A stretch of DNA of 64,000 bases from Babylonia areolata. Taxonomy: Eukaryota; Mollusca; Gastropoda; Neogastropoda; Buccinidae. Position numbers and translations under genes: made by a program. Below the pieces are notes generated by a model. That model did not search any database. It was not told where the DNA came from and was given only the letters and a program-made list of their open reading frames with translations. Shown here piece by piece: positions 32,785 through 45,285 of this stretch (position 1 is the first letter of the stretch; every line of letters starts with the position of its first letter). The stretch covers positions 8,578,374 through 8,642,373 of the forward strand of contig NC_134905.1 in the NCBI RefSeq assembly GCF_041734735.1, given 5' to 3'.

Positions 32785-33325
32785 GCAACGGGAAGTCATT
32801 TACAGCTTTGATGCTTTATAACAATTTGGCCGTTGAGCTTGTCTAGTTAGCAATGGGAAGTCATTTACAGCTTTGATGCTTTATAACAGCTTGGCCGTTG
32901 AGCTTGTCTAGTTAGCAATGGGAAGTCATTTACAGCTTTGACGCTTTATAACAATTTGGCCGTTGAGCTTGTCTAGTTAGCAATGGGAAGTCATTTACAG
33001 CTTTGACGCTTTATAACAATTTGGCCGTTGAGCTTGTCTAGTTAGCAATGGGAAGTCATTTACAGCTTTGACGCTTTATAACAGCTTGGCCATTGAGCTT
33101 GTCTAGTTAGCAATGGGAAGTCATTTACAGCTTTGACGCTTTATAACAATTTGGCCGTTGAGCTTGTCTAGTTAGCAATGGGAAGTCATTTACAGCTTTG
33201 ACGCTTTATAACAGCTTGGCCGTTGAGCTTGTCTAGTTAGCAATGGGAAGTCATTTACAGCTTTGACACTTTATAACAATTTGGCCGTTGAGCTTGTCTA
33301 GTTAGCAATGGGAAGTCATTTACAG
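32785..33325. repeat. 65-bp minisatellite, about 8 units
   Basis: Units begin 'caatgggaagtcatttacag' and end 'gagcttgtctagttag'; starts fall at 32851, 32916, 32981 and so on. Very high identity between units. Confidence 0.93.
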
Positions 33326-33620
33326 GTTGGTCTTGTCGTGAAGGACTATGACTCTGAAATCATGAGGCAGAATTGCTCCTGGCTCTTAGTGCTGCATCCT
33401 TGGGGGCTAGCTGGCTTTTAGGAACCATCCCAACACTGACTGTCCTAAAACCCTCTTGGCCGAGAGAGTGGGGATGTAACTTGGGCAAGACACTCTCCAC
33501 TATAATCAAATTCTAGCCCAGATAGTTGGGACAGCAGATGCCTCCTTTGTTGTTCTGGTGGTCCTAGTTGGACATGACTATCATACATGTGCCTGATTTT
33601 TCTTTTTCTGGTTCTACAGG

Positions 33621-34063
33621 ATTGACATTGACAGCGTGTTGAGGCCTGACATGGATTGACATTGACAGCGTGTTGAGGTCTGACATGGATTGACATTGAC
33701 AGCGTGTTGAGGCCTGACATGGATTGACATTGACAGCGTGTTGAGGTCTGACATGGATTGACATTGACAGCGTGTTGAGGTCTGACATGGATTGACATTG
33801 ACAGCGTGTTGAGGTCTGACATGGATTGACATTGACAGCGTGTTGAGGTCTGACATGGATTGACATTGACAGCGTGTTGAGGTCTGACATGGATTGACAA
33901 TGACAGCGTGTTGAGGCCTGACATGGATTGACATTGACAGCATGTTGAGGTCTGACATGGATTGACATTGACAGCGTGTTGAGGTCTGACATGGATTGAC
34001 ATTGACAGCATGTTGAGGTCTGACATGGATTGACATTGACAGCGTGTTGAGGCCTGACATGGC
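33621..34063. repeat. 34-bp minisatellite, about 13 units
   Basis: Unit 'attgacattgacagcgtgtt' plus 'gaggcctgacatgg'. Because 34 is not a multiple of 3, one reading frame passes through all three phases and stays open, giving apparent 34-residue repeats on the minus strand. The 'aggcctgacatggccc' end continues into the SINE A3-like tail at 34050-34080. Confidence 0.93.
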
Positions 34064-34552
34064 CCTGTGATCAGCTGGACTGTAACCATAATGATAATGA
34101 TAATGATGATGATAATGATTCTTACAGTGTGTGTGTCAGTTTGTACATAAGATTCAGATATTGGCACCAAACAAGAATGTTAAAAAAATCATGTCTGTGT
34201 GTATAAAACTAAGCCAAGAATAGCGTGTGTAGTGATGCCAAATTACTTTAAGCAGAACCAGATGTTACAACTGATACAACCATGCCTGTTTAATTTAGCC
34301 AAGAACATTGCAGCAGAATGTTGATCATATTTTTGTTGGATCGGAAAATGTATGTACACATATCCAAATGTATATATGTACATTCCTCAATCTGTGGAAC
34401 AAAAATGATAACATTATTTTGCATACTGATCTTGAAACGACGGTTGTGCCACCCACTGGTTGCTTCATCACAGCCTTTTCTTTCTTTGTTTTTAAAAAAA
34501 GAATTTCTGTGATACAGATTTCGGTATGGCTTGAACTGACTTGTTGATGGCT

Positions 34553-35802
34553 TTGACCCCTTTACTGGTGAACCTCGGTGAAACAAGATCAGTGTGGCGT
34601 CAGTTTGAAGTGATGTCGCTACGTTTTGTGTTCTTATCAATGGTGTCATTGTTTTTCTGAACAAAAGTAAAGCAACTCAAGAGGAAGGAGCCCACATAAA
34701 GAAAGGTATCAACTGACATTCTGTCCTGTAAGATATATCTTATCTCAGTGAGGTGACAGCCCTTCACTGACATCCTGACTGGTGAGCTCTGTCTTATCTC
34801 AGTGAGATGACAGCACTTCACTGACATCCTGACCTGTAAGCTATATCTTATCTCAGTGAGGTGACAGCCCTTCACTGACATCCTGTCCTGTAAGCATAAG
34901 CTGTATCTTATTTCAGTGAGGTGACAGCTCATCTGACATCCTGTCCTGTAAGCTCTGTCTTAGTGAGGTGACAGCTCTTCAATGACATCCTGTCCTATAA
35001 GCTGTATCTTATCTCAGTGAGGTGACAGCTCTTCAGTGACATCCTGTCCTATAAGCTGTATCTTATCTCAGTGAAGTGACAGCTCTTCACTGACATCCTG
35101 TCCTGTAAGCTATATCTTATCTCAGTGAGGTGACAGCTCTTCAATGACATCCTCTCCTGTAAGCTATATCTTATCTCAGTGAGGTGACAGCTCTTCAATG
35201 ACATCCTCTCCTGTAAGCTATATCTTATCTCAGTGAGGTGACAGCTCTTCAATGACATCCTCTCCTGTAAGCTATATCTTATCTCAGTGAGGTGACAGCT
35301 CTTCTCTGACATCCTATCCTGTAACCTCTGTCTTATCTCAGCGAGGTGACAGCCCTTCACTGACCGGTGAGCTGCATCTTATCTCAGTGAGGTGACAACC
35401 CTTCACTGACATCCTGACCGGTAAGCTGCATCTTATCTCAGTGAGGTGACAACCCTTCACTGACATCCTGACCGGTAAGCTGCATCTTATCTCAGTGAGG
35501 TGACAACCCTTCACTGACATCCTGACCGGTAAGCTGCATCTTATCTCAGTGAGGTGACAACCCTTCACTGACATCCTGACCGGTAAGCTGCATCTTATCT
35601 CAGTGAGGTGACAACCCTTCACTGACATCCTGACCGGTAAGCTGCATCTTATCTCAGTGAGGTGACAACCCTTCACTGACATCCTGACCGGTAAGCTGCA
35701 TCTTATCTCAGTGAGGTGACAGCCCTTCACTGACATCCTGACCGGTAAGCTGCATCTTATCTCAGTGAGGTGACAGCTCTTCAGCAGTTGTAGAGGGGTT
35801 AT
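34553..35802 (-). mobile_element. TTAA-type (piggyBac-like) non-autonomous element E1 with 54-bp array
   Basis: Terminal inverted repeats: left 'ccccTTTACTGGTGAA' (34557), right complement 'ccccTCTACAACTGCTGAA' (ending 35798). The flanking tetranucleotides TTGA and TTAT look like decayed TTAA target sites. About 20 units of the 54-bp repeat fill 34711-35784. The 3' unique part (34557-34710) aligns with those of the elements at 45252 and 61137. No transposase is present. Confidence 0.68.
34711..35784 (-). repeat. 54-bp minisatellite inside E1
   Basis: Plus-strand unit 'gtgaggtgacagcccttcac' 'tgacatcctgaccggtaagc' 'tgcatcttatctca'. The right half is nearly identical between units; the left half is more diverged, which suggests growth at the right side. 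Confidence 0.93.
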
Positions 35803-37300
35803 ATCTCTCATTTTTTTCTCAATAAAGAAAATATAAACAGAAAGAAAGATAGGTATTCTGTGTACTCTGGTGTGTTTATTTTACTCTATTTTTTATGCAT
35901 TTTTATAGAATCACGGTTGCCATTATTTACCTGGTTTTTAATGAAAACAAAATTGCCATGACTGCTGTTTGCTCCCAACTTTTTACGGCATATTTGAACA
36001 TCATATACTTTCTATATATAGTGGTTCTGTTAAAACTGGTGTGTGTATTCTACATTATATAGAGATTTTTTTTTTCCAGCTTGTACATAATGATAATGAT
36101 AAATGATAATAACAAGGACAATAATAGTAATGCCGACTGACACTGCCACCTCCCAGACAGGGACCAAGTGGCATTTACAATAAAAACTCTACATTAATAA
36201 ATATACATGCATTAAGATATTAGCATGACATACCATACACGACATGCATGTGCATTCACAAAACACATACACACAGAGCAGACGTTCAAGAACAATGATT
36301 ATTCACTGAGATGGCAGGCAGAATGGAAGAGGTGTGTTTGGAGAGACTGTGAAAACAGAACTGAAATAATTATAGCAAAATATGTGAATGACTGTGCACA
36401 AAAGTCAGTGTGACTGAAAAGAGGGGGAGAGAAAAACGTGTGTGGGAGTATTTCTTAATTGTACAGATTTCCTCATTGGCTTGCCAACCCCCATCCCCAC
36501 CCCTCACCCCTTGTAGGGTTCAAAATCTTGGGTGTCCCAGGTACTTTAACAATTGTCAGAGGGTCCCAGACCACCATCAGGAGGTCACTCTAATGCTGCA
36601 CATTGTGATCCAGTCTGCATTTCTGCACACATACAAGGACAGGCATATTTTGCCAGCTGTTGTGAATTGGTTGATTTAAAAAAAAAAAAAAAAAAAATTT
36701 TTTTTTAGTCTCTCTATTTGGTGATATCAGTCTTTAAAAGTTGAACAGAGATGACATGATGTGAGTTGGTGGAATCTGCTAAAAAAACCAAAACACCACC
36801 ACCATTAAATGTATAGACCAGAAAATTTTGTTTGAACTGCCAAAAAAAAAAATGTCATGATTGGACATGGAGAGAGATTTGTTGACAGTTAAAATATATT
36901 TTGACATCACAGATTTGTGGATTGTTAAGTTTTGACATTATAAAAGATTTGTAGATGGTTAGAATTGTGGGTTTATGTTTTGACATCCAAAGAGATTTGT
37001 AGATTTTATTTTTTGACATATAACTTTATAAATTTTGTCAAATTTGTGTGTGTGTGTGTGTGTGTAATATATATTTTCTCTTTGTGTGTGTGTGTGTGTG
37101 TGTGCACGTGTCTGTTTTCTCTCCCCCCCACTTTTTTTTTTACAGCATTAATTTCAGATTCATTTTGTAAAGTTATACTCACAGTTCAGTTGAATTTTTT
37201 GTTTGAAAAAAAAAAGTCTGTTTCTTTTCTGTTTTCTACCTATAAATGGCCAAAATGCTTTTACATCAGCATTACAAGTGTTTACTACGCGTTCTTTTTT
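35803..37300. other. Intergenic, no gene recognised
   Basis: AT-rich, with A20T9 at about 36679-36707 and TG tracts at 37045-37105. Apparent reading frames are low complexity. Confidence 0.5.
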
Positions 37301-37311
37301 TTTTTTTTTTT

Positions 37312-37450
37312 CCTGACCCCATCATCTGCACCATTTCTGTGGCATTACTCCCACGCCGCTCATTTAGATTCCCCCTTACACGGCTACACCCGGGTTCGCC
37401 CATCACAGTTCCAGCGTCGGCAGTCCACAGGGAACCATCAATGTCAGGTC
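37312..37450 (+). repeat. Dispersed repeat family D, fragment
   Basis: 'ccccatcatctgcaccattt', 'ggcattactcccacgccgct' and 'gcagtccacagggaaccatc' match the segment at 51646-51790, so this is an interspersed repeat of unknown class. Confidence 0.6.
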
Positions 37451-40400
37451 GTGTGCTTTCATTTTGACAAGTTGTTTTCAGTGCAACACATTTTGTGTTA
37501 CATTCTTTTTTTTTACATACTTTTTTTACAGAACATTATTTTTGTGTTCATGTGCTCAAAAGACAAAATTGACAAAGCAAACATGTTACAAGCTTTTTTG
37601 TTTTCTTGTATAGAATGCCCTGCTTATGAAACTCCTTTTAAAAGTTTTCTTTCTTTTACTTATTTGCCTTAAGAAATAATTTTAATAGAAATCCACACAT
37701 TTCACTAGCATCAGGCTTTATTAATATGACATATGATTATAACTGTTGTATAATATTACTGTTCATAACATGACAATGTTGGCTGACCTGAGTAATATGA
37801 TGCTCATGCTATATATTTGATATAATTCTCTTAACATATTTTACAAACCTTTTCCCTGCAAAAGAAGCAAAGGGAGAAGCAGTGATGTTCTATAATTATG
37901 TGTGTGTTGGTGTCTGTGTCTCAATTCTAGGGGCAGGTTCTTTCATGTTTTGCAGTGTAAAACACTGCATTTGGGGTAGCTTTGTAGCACAAATTGTATG
38001 ATGGGGTAGATTTGTGGCGTAATACAGTATTTTGAGGGTAGTTTTGTGGTGTAAAATACAAAGGGGTAGCATTGTTGCCTAAGAGTGTTTTTCTTTTCTG
38101 CGTCTGTCCAGAGAGCGAAAGTTTGCTGCCATTGTTTATGTACACGTTTTGAAATGTGTGTGTTTGGTGTGTATAATCTGCACAAAACAAATGAGTGATT
38201 ATTGTTTGGTTTCAGTGTGGCACCAAATAGATATGGACATCTGTAGATATACATAAATAGAAATATTGTTGTGTGCGTCTGATTATCAATCAAGGCCCTG
38301 TTGTCTTGGTTTCAAAAAAAGGAAGGGGAATTTGATGTAAAATTCCATCCTGTGTGTGTGTGTATGCATGCATTATGTGTGTTCCCGGTACATTTCTTTT
38401 AAACTGTGAGTGCCACCTTGACTCTTGTCCATGCCTAGCATGTTGATGTTGATTGAGGGGGAGAGAGACAATCATTTCTTTGATTACATACATTTATTGA
38501 TGAGCTGCATGCATTTTGTGCTACTTTGTCATGTGTATGTAAGAAATTTTCTTCCTAAAATTATGTTTGTGTATATTTTTATTTTTCTCAATCCTGAGTT
38601 CTGTATTTGATCAAATAAGGCAACAATATTGGAAATCTCCAAACGATTGAATTTATTTCTACTTGTCAATTATGTTCATCTATTTTTTCCCATGTACTTG
38701 TTTTGACCATCTTGAAATGGACTCCAGTCTGTGGTTGGTTAGAGCCTAAAGTACCCTGATAAATAAAAGAATAAAAGCTGTGAGTTTTAGAGAATACAGA
38801 AGATAATAATGGAGGTGATAATAAAGATAATAATAGATGTACATGAAGTTACTGATCATGAGATGACAGAAGATGTGACTGCAAGTTTGAAGAGATCACA
38901 GATGATGGTAGATGATTATACCATGACAAGAACACAAGATCATCCAGTTCCCCCCATTCCCCTCCTTCCCTTCCCCAACCTCTGTTCAGGCTGCTTTTAT
39001 GTATCAACTAAAGATAAAAAAAATAAAGAAAAATGTCATCCATTGAAGTGTCTTCACTCTCTTTAAACTGCTAGTCTGTAAATAAATAGAAAAACAGTTT
39101 ATCATGTGTAGAATTCCTCTGTATGTGTGTGTTTCTTATTAGATCATTCCAGTAACATACTTATTTTTGTGTATAGTTTTATAGGTAGTTTCGTTGTTGT
39201 TGTTTGCCAATAAAGATGCTATACCAGACAAGTCTTTCATGTGTGTGTGTGTGTGAAAGAGAGAGAGAGAGAGAGAGAGACAGTGTGCTGTGTAACTGCG
39301 TTTGTGTGCATGAAAGTGTGCATTAGTATCAAGTTTGCTTCTTTTTTTCATTAATACAAACAATACCACAGGTAACAGGTGTGCCTATGTTTATAAAGTC
39401 TATAGAACACACACACACACACACACACACACAACTGACAAGGTAGTCCAACTGATCTGAAGACGATAAAATCAGTGAACTGCCTTTTTATCAATTATGT
39501 CATCAGTAAATGAATAAAAAAGAAAACAAAAACCACACATTCAAAGGTTTTCAGTGCCATACTCTGTTCAACTATGCATTCAGCAAACACTCAAACAAAA
39601 CTGACTGATACAAACATAAATAATAAATTCTTAAATGCAATAATTACAAAAACAAACAGTAATTTAAGCAGTTTCTTTGCCATGATACTCTGTAACATTC
39701 AAAATATGATCATAGATTTCAGGTAGCCCTTTTATTCAAATTATTGTCAAGAAAGAACTTTAGAACACCACATTATTGTTTTTATTGTTGTTGCTTTTAG
39801 TCCAACTGGCTGCACAGGACCGTATCAGGACTATCAAACTACACAAATGTCCAACCGCGTCAAACACAAAAATGTCACATACATAAAAAAAATTACAGTT
39901 CATGACACATCATCTTTACGGTAACCATAAGTGCACCACATAAAATGAATATTACTGTAAATTGAATATTACTGTAAGAAAGCAAAAGGTTAAAAAAAAA
40001 AACAAGAAAAAAGGAGATCAAGCCATGTAAATGACCTTTTCTCAACTGCGACATTTAAATTACAAAAATCGGTTAGCAACAGTGATTATGATTGTGATGA
40101 TAATAAATGATATTAATTATACATTCACAGATCACTTAAAACCAAGTGTTTTGAATGCATACATAACAAAGGACAGAATGGTCACTGAAATTTAATTTCA
40201 TCATGCACATACAAACACACACACACATGCACACACACACACATATACACACAGAGTTGTTGCAGACTGCAAACCATGCACTCTCAGACACACTGACACA
40301 CAAACCAAAAATATAAACAAGACGTACAGAGTTGTTGCTGATTTCACTATGGTAATGCCAAAATAAGATAAAACTCAGTCAAAACAAAAGATCCAGCGGT

Positions 40401-41180
40401 TTAAAACCTGTATTTTTAATTTTCAATTTTGTTTTCAATGACAAGCTGCACAGAGAGCTTACCACTGAGCCTTGGTAATACACTTTATTCATTATTTCCA
40501 AAAGGTAGTTGTACGCACTTCTTAATACTGAACAAAAAAACACAAGATACAATGGCTTATAATCTGTAGCTGCATTTGTTACTATGTTAGTGTCGTATCT
40601 ACAGCTAAACACAGAACAAAACCTAACAATACAATGGTGAACAAAACTCCGTGATTGATTGATATCTGGTCGCACTTTTGGTTTATGCTGAACAAAACAA
40701 AAGATACATGTATGATAAACTGAGCTAACAGAAAGAACAAAAAGTTTAAAGGAAAACAAATAAATAAATAAGTAAAATCAAGCCTCATTCAATCCAAAGT
40801 TCCAATCTTTCAAACATTTGTCACTTTCAGTCAATTCCTGATGATATTCCAATTAATAATATAAAAAAAAGAAGAAAAAAAAGGAAAAGATGATTTTTGA
40901 GCACTGTGCTTGTTTCTGCTCCATATATGAATACATGTGTACTGTTTGTACACACTGCTGCAGCTTCATTACTACAACCTGAATAAACAGTTACATACTC
41001 AATGCCTGGACAAAAGGATCCAACTCTTGTAAAATAAAATCATCATCATCATGAACAAAAAATTAAATGAAAATAAAAAACGCCCAATAACATCATCACC
41101 ATAAATAAATCAATTTCATCATCATCACCACAACAACAAAAGTAGCAGTAATAATGCAATAATAAATAAATGCAAGCACA
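37451..41180. other. Intergenic, no gene recognised
   Basis: AT-rich with CA/TG/GA microsatellites (39240-39280, 39408-39433, 40210-40250) and TCA runs near 41040. No exon with protein similarity. It may hold untranslated or regulatory sequence that cannot be recognised by eye. Confidence 0.45.
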
Positions 41181-41204
41181 AAACAACAACAATTTTAAAA
41201 AAAA

Positions 41205-41345
41205 TGTCACAGAGTCTATTGCAATCAATCAACCGCTGTATCCTCACAGTCTAACAGATGTCCTCAAAATGTTCCAGAATCTATTGCAATCAGTCAACCG
41301 CTGTCAACTGTATTCCTCACAGTCTTAACGGATGCCCTCATGTGA
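41205..41345. repeat. ~75-bp tandem duplication
   Basis: 'cagagtctattgcaatcaat' 'caaccgctgtatcctcacag' reappears with changes 70-75 bp later. Confidence 0.8.
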
Positions 41346-41774
41346 AAGGCATTCAATGATTTATGATTAAAAAAGACGGAAACAGATTTTGAATCTCATT
41401 AACAGGCGTATTCCTTTTTCTCTTTTCAAGAACAGAATGTGCTTTAAGCAAAACAAGTGAAAACCAGTTTGTCCAAAAAAGAAGCAAACCTGAGAAATCT
41501 TCCTTCAATGAAATAAATGTATTAAACATGAAGGAAGTACTATTACTTTTGACAAATAGTAGTGATTTCTCATTGTTTAAAAAGTGGAATTGCATGTGCC
41601 AGAAAACACCTCTGGTTATGAGTAGAGGTTGTTACACTGGCTGCACACAACGCTGTTTGCTGGAAGTTTGCATCATTCATCACCACACATCCACGACAGA
41701 AAACTACATGTTCCCAAGCGGTCCTTTATGTGAACCTCAAGTTAGTGTTTGTTCTAGTGAAAAATCCATGAAGG

Positions 41775-43015
41775 ACAAATGGGTCAAGTCAAGTGTAATG
41801 GTGATTACTCTGAAGAATTCCCAATCAGCAATGGAGTGAAGCAAGGCTGCGTATTAGCCCCCACACTCTTCGCAATCTTCTTCAGCATGATGCTGAGAGA
41901 AGCAAAGGAGGATCTAGAGGAGGGGATTTATATCAGATTCAGGACTGATGGCAGCGTATTCAACTTACGAGGGCCCACACGAAGACCTCAGAAGAAGCTA
42001 TCCTGGACCTGCTCTTTGCAGACGACTGTGCCCTCCTGGCACACACAGAAGCAGCTCTGCTGGTCATCGTAGACCATTTTTCACAGACAGCCAAGGCATT
42101 CAGTCTGACTATAAGCCTGAAGAAAACTGAAGTCCTCCACTAAAAAGCACCAGGGACTGTGTACACTGCTCCCCACATAAGCATTGGTGGCCATCCCCTT
42201 AACACGGTAGAGCAATTCACCTACCTGGGCAGCGTCATATCGAACGACGCTACAGTGACCAAAGATGTGGACAACTGCCTCTCAAAGGCAAGCAGTGCAT
42301 TAGGCCCCCTCCAGAAAAGAGTATGGAAAAACCACTCCTTGCGACTCTCCACAAAGATGCAAGTCTACCGAGCTGCTGTACTGTCAACACTGCTATATGG
42401 ATCAGAGGCCTGGGTGCTGTACCGGAAACAAAGCGGCTGGAGCAGTTCCATCAGAGATGCCTTCGGTCTATCATGGGCATCAAGTGGAAGGACTACATAA
42501 TGAACATAGAAGTCCTAGAAAGACCTCAACTGCAAAGCATCGAGTCAATGCTTATGCTAAAACAATTTCGCTGGGCAGGTGACATCACCCGGATGCCTGA
42601 CACTCACATGCCGAAAGCAGTATTCTATGGGGAGTTGGACCAAGGCAAATGCAATACAGGCGCACCACAGAAAAGATTCAAGGACCAACTGAAGAAGCAA
42701 CTATACCAAGCGGGCATCAACCCCAAGACATGGGAGCAGTCAGTATCAGATAGAGGAAGCTGGAGATCTTCAACGCTCAGGGGAACCCAACACTTTGAGG
42801 AAATCAGACGAATGAACATCCAGGAGAAAAGAAGGAGAAGGAAAGACCCAGGTCCGCAGCCCAGCAATGCAGGCCAGATCTACACCTGCCCACAATGCCA
42901 CACACTCTGCAGATCACGGATTAGACTAATTAGTCATCAAAAGGCATGCCGCCCATCCCTGGCAGGAACTTCCCACTGATCTTCGCAAGCGAAGAACCAG
43001 CCACTGACATCGACT
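41775..43015 (+). mobile_element. RTE-like LINE, 5'-truncated
   Basis: Starts inside the RT domain: 'NGVKQGCVLAPTLFAIFF' then, in another frame, 'LLFADDCALLAHTE' with both catalytic Asp. Further on come 'EQFTYLGSVIS', 'VLSTLLYGSEAWVLY' and 'MLKQFRWAGDITRMPD', the connection region. The C-terminus (42323-42979) ends with 'CPQCHTLCRSRIRLISHQ', a C2H-C type zinc finger seen at the end of many such LINE proteins. At least two frameshifts and one stop separate the parts. Confidence 0.82.
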
Positions 43016-43062
43016 TTCTTTTTTTTTTGTCTTTCATGAAACAAACATTATAGGTTAGAAAG

Positions 43063-43356
43063 TTAACTCTTTCATCGCCAAGTTTCTGTATGAAAAATGC
43101 TCCCCAGCACCAAGTATTTGAAAAATGATGCTCTCAGTCACAGACTTCCGTTCAAGTGAAAACACTTGTTCACTTCAAACTCAGTCAGGGGGCAAAGGTT
43201 AGTCGTTCTACAGTGGGGAAACTGGCTGCTGCTGTAAAGCTTTGCTACAATGTGAAAAATTATCCCGGTTAAAATGACCCTTGATGTCAACTGAAGTTGC
43301 CCATGGCGTTGCACTGTCTAGTCAAGGAAAGTCACCTATGGTAGTGAAAGAGTTAA
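43063..43356. mobile_element. TTAA-flanked MITE (piggyBac-like ends)
   Basis: TTAA at 43063-43066 and 43353-43356 bracket a 286-bp element. Ends: 'CTCTTTCATCGCCA' and the complement 'CTCTTTCACTACCA' (11 of 14 identical). No coding capacity. TTAA duplication is specific to piggyBac-type transposition. The left flank 'gaaag' and right flank 'ggatcccacag' together make the tail of a SINE C, so it landed in a TTAA inside that SINE. Confidence 0.72.
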
Positions 43357-43438
43357 GGATCCCACAGCCTTTACAGCCATCAGAGCCATGAATATACATC
43401 CACTATGTCCCGGGCAAGGCACTGCAAGGCGGGGCCTA
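43357..43438 (-). repeat. SINE family C, first part (split)
   Basis: 'ggatcccacagcctttacag' to 'gcaaggcggggcctaa'. The rest of the same copy resumes at 43842. Confidence 0.65.
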
Positions 43439-43841
43439 AGTGGAGTGTTGGCCTGGTGGTAATGTGTCCGCCTAAGATGCTCGAGAATCTGAGCGCATTG
43501 GTTCTAATCCCACAGTCGCCAGTGTTTTCTCCCTCTCCTGTAGACCTTGAGCGGTGGTCTGGATGCTAGTCATTCATATGAGACAATAAGCCTTAGTCGC
43601 ATGTGCAGCATGCACTTAGTGTACCTATAAGAACCCATAGCAATAAAAGGGTTGTCCCTGGCAAAATTCTGTAGAAAAATCCACTTCAATAGGAAAACAA
43701 ATAAAATTGCAGGCATAAAAAAAACACACAAAAAAAATGGTTGGTGCTCTTAGTGTAGCCATGTGCTCTCCCTGGGGAAAGCAGCCTGAATTTCACACAG
43801 AGACATCTGTTGTGAAGAAAGAGTAATAAAATACACTTTAA
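43439..43841 (+). repeat. SINE family A2, full-length copy
   Basis: Head 'tggagtgttggcctggtggt', B-box region 'ggttctaatcccacag', body 'gacaataagccttagtcgca', tail 'cacacagagacatctgttgt'. It is inserted into a SINE C. Confidence 0.78.
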
Positions 43842-44045
43842 TACAATCCTCTACTTCCACCATTTTAACTATCTCAAAACGAAGTCAGGTACCCATTCAC
43901 ACTTGGGTGGAGTGAGGAAAATCAGAGTAAAGTTCCTTTCCTACGCAAAAAACACCTTGCTGAAACACGGCCTTGAACCCTAATCATTGGTGAACACTGG
44001 CTTGGATCAGAAGTCCATCACGTAACCAATTCTGCAATACACCTA
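43842..44045 (-). repeat. SINE family C, second part
   Basis: 'aatcctctacttccaccatt' continues exactly where 43438 stopped in the family alignment, through 'cggccttgaaccctaatcat'. Confidence 0.65.
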
Positions 44046-44449
44046 CGTAACAGGAAAACATAATGATAAAAAATATGGAATATGAAAGCAAATGTATGAT
44101 CTAAATCATGAAATATTATCAAACGTAACCTTTTTCTCTTTTCATCACACACATACATACATGGTCTTATATTTTGCTGGTTTAAATTACTCCCTCCTCT
44201 GGTCTCTCACACAATACTTCCGCTGACATTTCAGTACAGTCTTTTGTTTTTTCTGAATTCTGCTTCCTTCTTAAAAGGCTGCAAGAATAAAACCCCAAGA
44301 CGAAAGTAGAATGTCAGACGTAATTGCTACAGTCAATGCTGCCTTAGGACTGATAAGCGCTTTTTTAAAAACATTGTTGTGAAATAAGCATACACTCAAA
44401 AAGCAGTACACACACAGAGGCAGGCACACACACACCCGCATGCATGCTT

Positions 44450-44482
<33 letters not shown>

Positions 44483-44647
44483 GAGCATACTACTTGCATA
44501 CCTTCATTGCACACTGTTTAATTCTTTAACAGATCCAACATAATAAAAAAAGTCATACATATGAATTCTTTCTTCCACAGGTTTGCTCATTAAAAGAAAA
44601 GGAACCTTGTTTATACACACCACTTCAGATGCAATTCATTTTAAGTC

Positions 44648-44688
<41 letters not shown>

Positions 44689-45167
44689 AACAACAACAAC
44701 AAAAAAGTGGAAATTTCTAACATACATATTTTTCTTCCTTTTTCTTTGTTCTATATACACATAACTATTCACTAACCAATAGTAAGTCAACTCAAGCCAA
44801 CAAAAACTGCTTCAATGTTCTTCTTTCTTTGTTTTATACACACAACTATCCACTGGCCTATGTCAGTCAACTCAAGCCAACAAAAATGCTACAATGATCT
44901 ACATCTAGTTCCAAAACTTCAACATATAACTCAGCTATTATCTGACATAGTAGTTGAAAAAAGCATAAACCCCAAACAAGGAGAAATTGTTACACACACA
45001 CACACACACACAAAATCACAATTCGGGGTCCAATCACTACCATAAAAAAAAGAACATGCTTGAATGTCACATAAAAAAAACACAACTGTAACAACAGCTT
45101 CAACCTATCAGTGAATATACAAAAATGCAAAAACACAGGTATATGTTTTCATCCACAATATCACAAA

Positions 45168-45214
<47 letters not shown>

Positions 45215-45251
45215 CAGTTTTAAAGTGTTGACCATTTCTGTTGTTGCTTTA
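44046..45251. other. No gene; microsatellites
   Basis: (CA)n at 44450-44480, a ~34-bp poly-A at 44651-44684, (CA)n at 44993-45011 and 45172-45212. No exon found. Confidence 0.55.
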
Positions 45252-45285
45252 CTGGCCCCTTAACTGCTGATGATGAGCACAATAC

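Noticed and set aside
33445-34170. 241-codon minus-strand frame with 34-residue repeats
   Set aside because: A 34-bp satellite cycling through the three frames without a stop; not a gene.
34711-35784. CRISPR-like direct-repeat array
   Set aside because: Units are contiguous with no unique spacers, and the genome is clearly eukaryotic.
36965-37672. 235-codon plus-strand frame
   Set aside because: Phe/Cys/Val-rich from T-rich and TG tracts and crosses a dispersed repeat; no family resemblance.
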